A DNA stretch of 64,000 bases, taken from Rossellomorea aquimaris. GTDB lineage: Bacteria > Bacillota > Bacilli > Bacillales > Bacillaceae_B. Below, piece by piece: positions 1 through 8,711 of the stretch. The position numbers and the translations under genes were made by a program. The notes under the pieces are model-generated. The model worked only from the letters and a program-made list of their open reading frames with translations, was not told where the DNA came from and made no database searches. The stretch is from contig NZ_JAIVAR010000002.1 in assembly GCF_020171925.1 (NCBI RefSeq), forward strand, positions 434,001 through 498,000. The letters run 5' to 3'. The stretch's first letter is position 1. Each line of letters opens with the position of its first letter.

Positions 1-465
1 TCAGAGAAATTTGATGCACTCAAAGACATCAAGGAAGGCAGCGCCATCGCCATCCCGAACGACCCGACCAACGCAGCGCGTGCGTTCCAGATCCTCGTAG
101 ATGCTGATTTGATCACATTGAAGGAAGGGACAGACCCCTTGACCGTTTCTGAAAAAGACATCGACAAAAATGTAAAGAACCTGGTGTTCAAACCAATCGA
201 AGCGGCACAGCTACCAAGGGCGGTCGAAAGTGTCGATCTCTCAGCCGTACCGGGGAACTACGCACTGGCGGCGAAAATGGACCTGCTCGACGCCCTGCAG
301 CTTGAAAACATGCCGGACCAATACCGTAACCGCGTCGTCATGAACACGAAAGATGTTGATTCACAGCTCGCAAAAGACATCAAGGAAGTAGTGGAATCGG
401 ACAAATTCGAAAAAGTCATTGATGACGAATTCAAAGGCTTCGGCAAACCGGAGTGGATGCAATAA
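1..465 (+). CDS. metQ: Methionine ABC transporter substrate-binding lipoprotein MetQ, 3' part
   Basis: The open frame enters from the left edge and ends at the TAA at 463-465, so about 154 C-terminal residues are visible. The segment IPNDPTNAARAFQ and the spaced blocks that follow (VFKPIEAAQLPRA, VPGNYALAA) are typical of the NlpA/MetQ family, which binds D- or L-methionine outside the membrane and delivers it to the MetNI transporter. The signal peptide and lipobox lie outside the window, as would metN and metI, which normally precede metQ. The gene ends just before a long palindrome that can terminate transcription. The family call is firm; the exact ligand is inferred from the family. Confidence 0.9.
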   Translation, partial: SEKFDALKDIKEGSAIAIPNDPTNAARAFQILVDADLITLKEGTDPLTVSEKDIDKNVKNLVFKPIEAAQLPRAVESVDLSAVPGNYALAAKMDLLDALQLENMPDQYRNRVVMNTKDVDSQLAKDIKEVVESDKFEKVIDDEFKGFGKPEWMQ

Positions 466-541
466 TTTAACACGTTAACGTAGTGAGGGACGTACCTTTA
501 GCGGGCTAAAGGTACGTCCCTCACTGGTTTAGTGCGTTAAA
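466..541. repeat. Long palindromic element between convergent genes (GGTACGTCCCTCA family)
   Basis: The inner arms AGTGAGGGACGTACCTTTAG (482-501) and its reverse complement meet around 502-505. The stem extends outwards, imperfectly, to TTTAAC / GTTAAA at both ends, giving a 76-bp hairpin. It lies between convergent metQ and the TcaA-like gene and could terminate both. The same core recurs at 54680-54723 and, as a half copy, at 59463-59499. Confidence 0.8.
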
Positions 542-2168
542 GCGGATCCACAATCGTCAACCGATCATGCTCCTTTGCGTCATACACTACCCATTTCGCC
601 TCGGCTTCGTCGTATTCACAGTAGTACGTATAATAGTAGATTTTAGGGATGAAATCGGCGACATCGGGGTCGGATGGGTCGTTCCAGCTGCTGGCGTAGT
701 GTTCTTCGACATTGATGCTGGCTTTGTATCCTCCGTTCTCTTCTTCAATCGAGAAGGACTGTCTGTCAAAGATCATATCGGTCAAATAGCCGCCATATGT
801 GATGCTCCTTTTTTGCAGGTTTTTGAGTGTTTTGTTATGGTCTTCGAGCAGTTTTCCTTTTACGTTTCTTAATAAGGAGGCGTCTACACGTGTGATGGCC
901 TCGATGTAGGAGCTGTTATAACTGATGATATCACTCGTGAGATCATCAAGGACCACCGAAGTACCGATTGGGAAGTCAAGCTGTATTGTATCGGATGCGG
1001 AAGCGGTGACTTCTTCACTGTACACATCTTCCCACGGGTAGCTGTATGTTCCGCTCACTGCCACCGTATCCCCAGCTGATACCGGACCAATCATTAGTGT
1101 GGAATCTTCTATATTTCCGTACGGTTCCCCGTTTAAATAAATTTCCGCCCCTTCAAAGTCAGATGTGACGGTGATGTACTGTTCATCGAATAAGAGTGGG
1201 ATTGGTTGATCGGTGTTTTCCCAAATAAATACTGATTCTGAAGTCTCGAATTCGCCCCATTCCCCGTTTTTAATGGCTTTGAAAGTGAATTTTCCTGGAA
1301 GCACATTTTCTACGATGCGCGCTTCTATCCCTGAAGCCGGAACTTCCTTGTCATTCATGAACACTTTTGCATCCCGGTCTGTCTCGAGCGTGAATGTGAC
1401 GGGGATCAATTCAACGGTATATTGATTGATGAACAACCATCTTTTCTCCGAGGATTCTTTTAACTGAAATAAAAAAGGATCCATTTTATCTTTTGTAGAT
1501 GTAGTGAGAGTGTCTTCTTGCCTTTTTAGATCTTTCACCAGTTTAGCGTATACATCAGGATGACCGTGCAACTGCTCGAGGAAATCCTTGAGAGCGGTTC
1601 TCGTCAACGGTGTATCGGATGAATCTGCCAATATGTTTTGAAGAGATGAGACATCCTTCTTCTCTAATGCTGTTAACAAGGTATCGGTCGTGTGTGACGG
1701 TAAGGAGGCGTCCTTGACATAGAAATACCCGTATGTAGCACTTCCTGCAAGGAAAACCAGAAAAATCACCAAGAAAATCAAGAGTGGGCGAGGTTTCTTC
1801 TTTTTTATGGTCGGTGTGGACTCATATATAACCGGCTGGTGATCCATTGATCCGTTACATCCCGCGCAATACGTTTCAGATTCAGCCATCGCTGTCCCGC
1901 AATGTTTGCAGTAACGGGTTGAAGGCTCTGCACAACGACGGCATTCTTCATCGTCCTCTAGCTCATCCCCACACGCCTTACAGAACTTGCTTGTCACCTC
2001 GACTTGGTCGTTCGAAACGCATTCTTTACAATCTTCGCCTTTGAGCAGGCCGCCGCATCCTTTACAAAATTTATTTTCACCTTCAGGCGTGATCACTGCC
2101 TCTCCACAATGTCGACAAAACGATTTGCCTTCCTGAAGTGAGCCTCCGCAATGTTTACAAAATTTCAT
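537..2168 (-). CDS. Zinc-ribbon membrane protein of the TcaA/YvbJ type
   Basis: The first ~100 residues hold eight CxxC knuckles (CKHCG, CRHCG, CKGCG, CKECV, CKACG, CRRCA, CKHCG, CAGCN), enough for about four zinc ribbons. A basic stretch (KKKKPRP) and one transmembrane helix (LLIFLVIFLVFLAG, about residue 130) follow, then a long extracytoplasmic part resembling the TcaA/YvbJ repeat domains. TcaA in Staphylococcus is linked to glycopeptide sensitivity and cell-wall stress; the role here is unknown. I chose ATG 2168, with GAGAGGTGAGG upstream, over an in-frame GTG nine bases earlier. The gene lies head-to-tail behind another zinc-ribbon membrane gene, separated by a terminator. Confidence 0.75.
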   Translation of the reverse strand: MKFCKHCGGSLQEGKSFCRHCGEAVITPEGENKFCKGCGGLLKGEDCKECVSNDQVEVTSKFCKACGDELEDDEECRRCAEPSTRYCKHCGTAMAESETYCAGCNGSMDHQPVIYESTPTIKKKKPRPLLIFLVIFLVFLAGSATYGYFYVKDASLPSHTTDTLLTALEKKDVSSLQNILADSSDTPLTRTALKDFLEQLHGHPDVYAKLVKDLKRQEDTLTTSTKDKMDPFLFQLKESSEKRWLFINQYTVELIPVTFTLETDRDAKVFMNDKEVPASGIEARIVENVLPGKFTFKAIKNGEWGEFETSESVFIWENTDQPIPLLFDEQYITVTSDFEGAEIYLNGEPYGNIEDSTLMIGPVSAGDTVAVSGTYSYPWEDVYSEEVTASASDTIQLDFPIGTSVVLDDLTSDIISYNSSYIEAITRVDASLLRNVKGKLLEDHNKTLKNLQKRSITYGGYLTDMIFDRQSFSIEEENGGYKASINVEEHYASSWNDPSDPDVADFIPKIYYYTYYCEYDEAEAKWVVYDAKEHDRLTIVDPL

Positions 2169-2197
2169 CGTCCTCACCTCTCATGATTAATCTGAAA

Positions 2198-2225
2198 AAG
2201 CCCCTTTTAAAAGGACAAAGGGGCT
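2198..2225 (-). terminator. Intrinsic terminator of the upstream minus-strand zinc-ribbon gene
   Basis: Read on the minus strand, AGCCCCTTT and AAAGGGGCT form the stem and a T-run follows. It lies just after the stop codon at 2233. Confidence 0.8.
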
Positions 2226-2232
2226 GCAACCG

Positions 2233-3012
2233 TTAACCAAATGGAGAAAAGAAAGAATCGATTTTGTCTTCAACCATGCTGATAAGAGTTGAGATGATCA
2301 TCGCGGCCATGGCAATAAAGGTCAAGAAGATAGCGATATACGTCAGCAATGTCCCGTACAAAGTGTCCAGTCCGCTAGGCTGATCCTTTTTAAAGCTGGA
2401 AATGACAAGGACCGGAATAATGAAGACGGCTCCCATGAACCCTACTCCTAAAAGAATCGGGTAAAGGAACATATCCAGTAAAGAGAAGACGAAAGCTAAG
2501 ACAAAAATGCCCACAAAAGGAATGAGCATGGAGCCGAACCGTGCCAGTACATCCGCATACTTCGCCTCGACTCTACCTAGCTTGATGGCAACATAGGAAT
2601 ACGAAGCAATCAGGATCATGAATAGAGCATAAAAGAAGGCGGGTTTCACTAACACAGAGAAGAATGCGCCATCTGGCTTGTAATCAAGACTGAGATAGAT
2701 GATCAATGGAATAATGACAGAAAACAGCCCGATCGAAATCAGCCCATTCACCAGTTGGTCGGCGCGGACATTGGTGGTTTCCGAGACCGGCTTCTTTAAG
2801 ACCTTCATAAAATAATGGAAGTACATGCTAGAAGCCTGTTTCACATTCTCGACATGAACATTCGGCTGTGGAGGAGGAACGGATTGAGCAACGGCTGGAG
2901 CCGGATGAGCTGCAGCAGCTTTTACTGGTGAATCAACCCTCACCAACCTCGTCCCGCAATTTTCGCAGAAATTCCCTCCATCATTCAGGTGTTCGCAGTT
3001 CGTACACTTCAT
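2233..3012 (-). CDS. Zinc-ribbon multi-pass membrane protein
   Basis: The protein starts with a single zinc ribbon (CTNCEH...CENCGTR). A Pro/Ala-rich linker follows, and then about five hydrophobic helices (for example LISIGLFSVIIPLIIYLSL, PAFFYALFMILIASYSYV, LIPFVGIFVLAFVFSL and a final LTYIAIFLTFIAMAAMIIS). The layout resembles zinc-ribbon/YIP1-like proteins of Firmicutes, whose function is not established. ATG 3012 has AAAGGAG eight bases upstream and is preferred to TTG 3018. Shared topology with the next gene downstream suggests a related envelope function, but the terminator between them argues against one simple operon. Confidence 0.65.
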   Translation of the reverse strand: MKCTNCEHLNDGGNFCENCGTRLVRVDSPVKAAAAHPAPAVAQSVPPPQPNVHVENVKQASSMYFHYFMKVLKKPVSETTNVRADQLVNGLISIGLFSVIIPLIIYLSLDYKPDGAFFSVLVKPAFFYALFMILIASYSYVAIKLGRVEAKYADVLARFGSMLIPFVGIFVLAFVFSLLDMFLYPILLGVGFMGAVFIIPVLVISSFKKDQPSGLDTLYGTLLTYIAIFLTFIAMAAMIISTLISMVEDKIDSFFSPFG

Positions 3013-3460
3013 TCGCAAAACTCCTTTCTTGGTGTCTCTCTAATAAATACCATTTAAATGTGAAAATATGACTACAATTTCCATCTTTACTAAACTCAAG
3101 GACGTACCAACTTTCTTAAGAATGAGGAAAAAAAATTGGTATAACCTAGAAAATAGGTATAAAGTCTTTCGTTATGTAAATTTTATAAGCCGAAAGTTCT
3201 GATTTTGTAAAATAATTGAAAATGTCTTAAAATTCGACGGAAAGATGCTATATTTGAAATGATGCTTAACCAAATTTCTACAAGTTAAGCGGATACTGGA
3301 ATGAAGACATGGAGGTGTTTTCATAGGGTGAAGTGAATAGTTGTCGGAAGTCTTTTTGGGGAAAAAGGCTGATTTTTCACGGAGAAAGATACGGTTCAAG
3401 CATGTTCGCTCGGATGAGGAACATTTATTACGGTCAAACCATTAAAGAGGAGGAATTAGG
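3013..3460. other. Intergenic region between divergent genes
   Basis: About 450 bases without a convincing gene. A weak sigma-A-like pair, TTAAAA at 3227-3232 and TATATT at 3249-3254 (16-bp spacer), may drive the large nuclease gene, which has AGGAGG upstream of its TTG start. A 75-codon frame on the minus strand has no ribosome site or recognisable protein. Confidence 0.4.
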
Positions 3461-6400
3461 TTGAAGATCATGAAGAAACAGTTTTTTGTATTAATGACGA
3501 TTTTTGCCTTGCTGGTCGGATATATCGCTCCGCTCGGATTAACTGCTTCTGCGGCTGATTATATGACGGTCCAGGAAGCGATTGAGAATAATAGTGGGAC
3601 AGGTACGGTGGCAGGGTATATTGTTGGTTTCACAAAAGGAACCAATAGTTATCAATTTGAAGGCCCTTTTACAAGTGAAACGAATTTTGCGATTGCAGAT
3701 CGTGTAGATGAAAAAGATCCTTCTAAAATCCTGCCTGTTCAATTGCCGTCTTCACTGCGGGCAAAGTTCGGGCTTGTTTCAAATCCTGATAATCTAGGAA
3801 AGAAAGTTATCGTAACAGGATCTCTTGAAGCATATTTCACTGTTCCTGGTTTAAAGTCACCAACGGCTATTTCCATTGAAGGCGAACAACCAGATGAACC
3901 AACTCCATACGACGGTATTGAAGGCCTTAGCATCCATGACATCCAAGGTGAAAGCCATACATCTCCTTACGCATATGAAAAAGTAAAAGAAGTAGAAGGA
4001 ATCGTCACTCATGTCGATGATGCCAGCAATTTCTACATGCAAGATCCGAATGCGGATGAAAATCCTGACACATCCGAGGCATTGCTTGTGTACAAGCCTG
4101 CCCACGGCGTACAGGTCGGTGACCATGTAAAGGTCGATGGACAGGTGAAAGAGTGGGTCCTTGATGGGTACAGGGAAAAATTACAGACAGACCTTAGCAT
4201 GACTGAGCTGAACGCCCAATACGGTAATGTTGTTGTCGTATCGAGTGGGAATGACCTTCCGGAAGCGCTTGTCATCGGGGAAGATGTCACTCCTCCAACA
4301 GCGGTGATCGACAACGATCAATTCGGTGAATTCGATCCTGAACAGGACGGAATTGATTTCTACGAAAGTCTTGAAGGAATGCGCGTTGCACTTCAGGACC
4401 CAACGGTGACTGGACCTCAAAAATACGGAGAAATCCCGGTTATCACTGAAAAAGTGGATGGGAAATCTTATACAAAAGAAGGGGCTCCTCTTCTGACAAA
4501 AGAAAATCAAAATCCTGAAAAAATGATGTTATTACTCGATAATCGCGACTTTGTCGTGAAAACAGGTGATCAGTTCAACGGAACCGTAAGTGGTGTAGTC
4601 AGCTACACATATAGTAACTTCAAAATCTTGGTCAATGAAGCGGATCTTCCACAGTTGAACGAGCGTGAATTCACGCCGGAAGTGACGACCATTGAAAAAA
4701 ATCAAGACGAACTGACGATTGCAGGATACAACATTGAAAACTTTGCAGCTTCTGATACGGAGAAACGTGACAAGCTTGCCAAGTCGATGGTAGAAAACTT
4801 GAATTCACCTGACATCATCGGTCTTGTCGAAGTGCTCGATGAAAGCGGGACGACGGATGATGGGACAGTGAAAGCGGATGCGAACTATAAAGCGCTGAGC
4901 GATGCGGTTGCAAGCTTTGGTGGACCAACCTACGCGTGGACGGAGATCGCTCCACAAGATAAAGAAGACGGCGGAGTCCCAGGCGGGAATATCCGTGTAG
5001 GCTATCTTTACAACCCTGAGCGCGTGACGTTGGCTGAGGGAGAAAAAGGTGATGCGACAACAGCAGTTGCATATGAAGATGGTTCCTTGACAGTGAACCC
5101 GGGCAGAATCGATCCGACGAACAAGGCATTCGAAGACAGCCGTAAGCCATTAGCTGCAGAATTTGTTTTTAACGGTGAAGAAGTAATCGTAATCAATAAC
5201 CACTTCAATTCCAAAGGTGGAGATGAGCCGTTATTCGGTAAAAATCAGCCTCCTGTCCTTGGAAGTGAAGAACAACGTCTTGAGATTGCAAGAATCGTCA
5301 ACTTGTTCGTGAGTGATATCCACGAAAAGAACGAAGACGCCAATGTCGTAGTATTGGGTGATTTGAACGACTTCGAATTCTCGGCGCCGCTTCAAACACT
5401 TAAAGGGGATGTCTTGACGAACCTAGTTGAAACGCTCCCGGCAGAACAACGCTACACTTACAATTATCAAGGGAATGCGCAAGTGCTAGATCATATGCTT
5501 GTATCAAACCGCCTTGCAGCTGGAGCTGAGTTTGATATCGTGAACTTTAACTCTCCTTATATGGAGGAACACGGCAGAGCGAGTGATCATGACGCGTATG
5601 TTGCGCAGCTTGATCTGACTCCGGAAGAAAATGAAGGATTCGACTTATCGATCATGCATACAAATGATACGCATGCTCACGTTGAAGGATATCCTAAGTT
5701 GTTCACTGCGGTGAAACAAGTACGTGAAGAGAAAGACAACGCGCTTCTTTTAGACGCTGGTGACGTGTTCTCGGGAACACTTTACTTCCGTCAATATTTA
5801 GGCCTCGCTGACCTTTGGTTCATGAATGAACTAGGTTATGATGCGATGACGCTCGGTAACCATGAGTTTGATAAAGATTCAGCAACACTTGCGAATTTTA
5901 TAAAAGAAATGAACTTCCCGATGGTTTCTTCAAACGTGACCGTTACTGGTGATGCTGATCTTGAACCATTGGTGAAAAAAGAAATCGGAACGCCTGGAGC
6001 AGGTGGCCACATCTATCCAGCAATGATCAAAGAAGTGGACGGAGAGAAAGTCGGGATCTTCGGATTGACGACTCCGGATACAAAATTCATCTCGAACCCT
6101 GGGGAGAATGTAGTGTTCGAAGATGCAGTAGCAAGCTCCAATGCAACAATCGACATGCTTAAGAATGAAGGCGTCAATAAAATCATCGCGCTTTCCCATT
6201 TGGGTTATTCAAATGACCTAGAGCTAGCGGAAGCAGTCCAAGGACTTGATGTCATCGTTGGTGGTCATTCTCATACAGTTCTTGAAGAGCCTGTTGTCAT
6301 TGAGAAGGATGAGCCGACAGTCATCGTTCAAGCGGGTGAATATTTGAACCTTCTCGGATTATTGGATGTATCCTTCAATCCTGAAGGTGTGGTGACGGGC

Positions 6401-7411
6401 TACGAAGGCGAAGTGCTTAACTTGAAAGACTTCGAAGCGGACGCGGCAGCTCTTGCAAAAGTTCAGGAGTACAAAGCCCCACTTGAAGAATTGAAGAGTG
6501 AAATTGTCGGTAAGACAGATGTTGCTTTAGATGGCGAACGTCAAGACGTACGCCGTAAAGAAACGAATCTTGGTAACTTGATTGCAGATGGAATGGTAGC
6601 GAAAGCGAATGAGTTTGTTGAAACGTACATCGGCCTTCAAAATGGCGGTGGGATCCGTGCTTCCATCGACCAGGGTGATATCACGCTTGGTGAAGTATTG
6701 ACAACGATGCCATTCGGAAACCAACTGGTGACGCTTGATCTTACCGGACAGGAAATCCTTGATGCCCTAGAGCACAGCGTTTCACGAGTGGAAGGTGAGG
6801 ACGCACCAGGTGAATTCCTCCAAGTATCAGGAATCAACTTTAAATACGATGTGAACAAGCCGGCGGGTGAACGGGTTTGGTCCGTTGAGGTGAATACGGC
6901 TGATGGATTCCAGAAGCTTGAACTCGATAAAACATACCGCGTAGCAACGAATGCCTTCACGGCGAATGGCGGAGACGGCTACACCATGTTCAAACAGGCG
7001 AAGGAAGAAGGTCGCCAAACTGATTTATTCGTCGTCGATTTCGAAGTGTTCACGGATTACCTTGATCAAAACAGCCCTGTCTCTCCAGAAGTCGAAGGAA
7101 GAATCGTTCAGGAAGAAGAGCAGGAAGAGCCTGTCTTGACCGGCTGGGTATACAGTGACGGCAACTGGTATTTCTACAACGAAAATGGTGAAATGCAAAC
7201 AGGCAAGATCGATTGGAACGGCAAGAAATATCACTTGAATGAAGATGGAACCTTGAAATTCGGAGGGGCCAACTCGAATGCGAAGTGGCTGCGCCCGGAT
7301 GAGAAAGATCGCAATGGATGGGTAAAGTCGAATGGAAAGTGGTTCTTCATGAATCAAGCCGGTCCAGAGATGCCTGGTCAACAAGGTAAGGGAAAAAAGA
7401 AAAATAACTAA
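3461..7411 (+). CDS. Secreted multidomain nuclease / 5'-nucleotidase with wall-binding repeats
   Basis: 1316 residues. An N-terminal signal peptide (KKQFFVLMTIFALLVGYIAP, then ASAAD) is followed by OB-like/DUF6359-type domains to about residue 400. Residues ~417-715 form an endonuclease/exonuclease/phosphatase domain with NIEN, GLVEV, NNHFNSKG, GDLNDFE and SDHDAY motifs. Residues ~727-1215 are a metallophosphatase/5'-nucleotidase with HTNDTHAH, GDVFSG, GNHEF and GGHSH, plus the C-terminal nucleotide-binding half (NGGGIR, ANGGDGY). From ~1227 there are aromatic choline-binding-like repeats (GWVYSDGNWYFYNENG, GWVKSNGKWFFMN). The inferred role is to degrade extracellular DNA and dephosphorylate the released nucleotides at the cell surface, as in YhcR/ExeM-type enzymes. 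The start is TTG 3461, seven bases from GGAGG. Confidence 0.88.
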   Translation: MKIMKKQFFVLMTIFALLVGYIAPLGLTASAADYMTVQEAIENNSGTGTVAGYIVGFTKGTNSYQFEGPFTSETNFAIADRVDEKDPSKILPVQLPSSLRAKFGLVSNPDNLGKKVIVTGSLEAYFTVPGLKSPTAISIEGEQPDEPTPYDGIEGLSIHDIQGESHTSPYAYEKVKEVEGIVTHVDDASNFYMQDPNADENPDTSEALLVYKPAHGVQVGDHVKVDGQVKEWVLDGYREKLQTDLSMTELNAQYGNVVVVSSGNDLPEALVIGEDVTPPTAVIDNDQFGEFDPEQDGIDFYESLEGMRVALQDPTVTGPQKYGEIPVITEKVDGKSYTKEGAPLLTKENQNPEKMMLLLDNRDFVVKTGDQFNGTVSGVVSYTYSNFKILVNEADLPQLNEREFTPEVTTIEKNQDELTIAGYNIENFAASDTEKRDKLAKSMVENLNSPDIIGLVEVLDESGTTDDGTVKADANYKALSDAVASFGGPTYAWTEIAPQDKEDGGVPGGNIRVGYLYNPERVTLAEGEKGDATTAVAYEDGSLTVNPGRIDPTNKAFEDSRKPLAAEFVFNGEEVIVINNHFNSKGGDEPLFGKNQPPVLGSEEQRLEIARIVNLFVSDIHEKNEDANVVVLGDLNDFEFSAPLQTLKGDVLTNLVETLPAEQRYTYNYQGNAQVLDHMLVSNRLAAGAEFDIVNFNSPYMEEHGRASDHDAYVAQLDLTPEENEGFDLSIMHTNDTHAHVEGYPKLFTAVKQVREEKDNALLLDAGDVFSGTLYFRQYLGLADLWFMNELGYDAMTLGNHEFDKDSATLANFIKEMNFPMVSSNVTVTGDADLEPLVKKEIGTPGAGGHIYPAMIKEVDGEKVGIFGLTTPDTKFISNPGENVVFEDAVASSNATIDMLKNEGVNKIIALSHLGYSNDLELAEAVQGLDVIVGGHSHTVLEEPVVIEKDEPTVIVQAGEYLNLLGLLDVSFNPEGVVTGYEGEVLNLKDFEADAAALAKVQEYKAPLEELKSEIVGKTDVALDGERQDVRRKETNLGNLIADGMVAKANEFVETYIGLQNGGGIRASIDQGDITLGEVLTTMPFGNQLVTLDLTGQEILDALEHSVSRVEGEDAPGEFLQVSGINFKYDVNKPAGERVWSVEVNTADGFQKLELDKTYRVATNAFTANGGDGYTMFKQAKEEGRQTDLFVVDFEVFTDYLDQNSPVSPEVEGRIVQEEEQEEPVLTGWVYSDGNWYFYNENGEMQTGKIDWNGKKYHLNEDGTLKFGGANSNAKWLRPDEKDRNGWVKSNGKWFFMNQAGPEMPGQQGKGKKKNN

Positions 7412-7450
7412 AAAAATCCAGATCCTCAACTAGAGGGTCTGGATTTTTTG
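7412..7450. terminator. Bidirectional terminator between convergent genes
   Basis: AAATCCAGATCCTC and GAGGGTCTGGATTT pair around AACTA, with A-runs on the left and T-runs on the right. It can serve both the nuclease gene and trhO. Confidence 0.88.
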
Positions 7451-7460
7451 AAATCTCACA

Positions 7461-8426
7461 TTATACAGTTTGCTTCTCAGCCTCAATCACTGCCAAACGC
7501 TCAGCCACTTCTTCCTCCGTCAAACCATGTTCGATGATATAACGGTTCTCAGGGCTTCTGCGGCATTCGTCAGAGCAACTTCTCATATATTTATGCTCGT
7601 TCTCTTCAGAACAAAGGATTTTCTGGTTACATGGTGGGTGTGCACAGTTTACGTAGCGTTCACATGGCTCGCCGTCGAAGTAGTCTTTACCGACAACAAC
7701 GTGCTCTTTACGGTTAACAGGCACCGCGATACGCTCATCAAATACGTAAAGCTGTCCGTCCCAAAGGTCACCTTGCACTTCAGGGTCTTGTCCGTATGTG
7801 ACAATGCCTCCGTGAAGCTGGGCAACATTCTCAAAGCCTTCTTTCAATAACCAGCCAGAGAATTTCTCACAGCGGATCCCGCCTGTGCAATACGTGATGA
7901 TTTTCTTATCACCAAGTAGTTCTTTATTTTCACGGACCCATTCAGGAAGGTCACGGAAATTGCGGATATCAGGTCTGATCGCACCGCGGAAGTGACCAAG
8001 ATCATACTCGTAGTCATTGCGGGCATCAAGAACGATTGTATCTTCGCGTTGGATTTGCTCGAAGAAGTCCTTCGGCTCCAGGTATTCACCCGTGATTTCG
8101 TGTGGATCCACATCATCTTCAAGACGAAGTGTTACGAGTTCCGGACGATGTTTGACCTTCAATTTCTTGAACGCATGCTCATCCGCTTCGTCAATCTTGA
8201 ATACTGTGTCATGGAATAAAGGATGATTTTTCATCGCTTCCATGTATGCATCCGTCTGCTCGATTGTACCTGAGCATGTTCCGTTGATTCCTTCAGAAGA
8301 AATCAGGATGCGCCCCATCAGACCAAGCTCCTGGCACAAATCCTTGTGCGCTGCCGTCACTTCTTCAGGGTTTTCAATTGTTACATAGTTGTAGTACAGA
8401 AGGACTCTGTAAGGTTTTTGACTCAT
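7461..8426 (-). CDS. trhO: tRNA uridine(34) hydroxylase TrhO (rhodanese family)
   Basis: 321 residues, the normal length for TrhO (older names YceA, YbfQ). The N-terminal ferredoxin-like region ([12 protein letters not shown]) is followed by a rhodanese domain with the active-site loop CTGGIRCEK at about residue 180, then a Cys-rich tail ([12 protein letters not shown]...CSDECRR). The family makes 5-hydroxyuridine at the tRNA wobble base using oxygen. ATG 8426 has AGGTGG eight bases upstream; an in-frame GTG at 8438 overlaps that site and is less likely. An extended -10 lies upstream on the minus strand. Confidence 0.92.
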   Translation of the reverse strand: MSQKPYRVLLYYNYVTIENPEEVTAAHKDLCQELGLMGRILISSEGINGTCSGTIEQTDAYMEAMKNHPLFHDTVFKIDEADEHAFKKLKVKHRPELVTLRLEDDVDPHEITGEYLEPKDFFEQIQREDTIVLDARNDYEYDLGHFRGAIRPDIRNFRDLPEWVRENKELLGDKKIITYCTGGIRCEKFSGWLLKEGFENVAQLHGGIVTYGQDPEVQGDLWDGQLYVFDERIAVPVNRKEHVVVGKDYFDGEPCERYVNCAHPPCNQKILCSEENEHKYMRSCSDECRRSPENRYIIEHGLTEEEVAERLAVIEAEKQTV

Positions 8427-8503
8427 ATCTAATTCCACCTATCGATTTATATTTGCAAGATATAATCTTAGGATCTTGTTCCTTATTACTCTTACGACAG
8501 TCT

Positions 8504-8512
8504 ATTATAGCA
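8504..8512 (-). promoter_or_regulatory. Extended -10 promoter element for trhO
   Basis: On the minus strand the sequence reads TGCTATAAT, a TGn-TATAAT extended -10. It sits about 80 bases upstream of the trhO start. No strong -35 is visible. Confidence 0.5.
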
Positions 8513-8711
8513 AAAAATATAGGTGTTGCACCAGGTTTACTGAAAAAAGTAAAAGGAGTGGCAGGAAGGAGAGGGGGAATTTGGCAGTGTCAAAAGCAAT
8601 GAATTGAATTTATTTAACATTCGTCCAACAATAGTGAATACACTAAAATTGAAATTGTTACTTCAATTTGAAATAATTAGAAATAGGTAAACAAGGAGGT
8701 AGTCGATACAT

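Noticed and set aside
3098-3110. A further copy of the GGTACGTCC family (GGACGTACC near 3100)
   Set aside because: Only nine bases match and no second arm or flank similarity is present.
3172-3399. A 75-codon gene on the minus strand upstream of the large nuclease
   Set aside because: No ribosome site, low-complexity Phe/Ser/Lys content and no recognisable domain.
7470-7850. A 126-codon plus-strand frame opposite trhO
   Set aside because: It is an antisense shadow of trhO, whose rhodanese motifs are intact.
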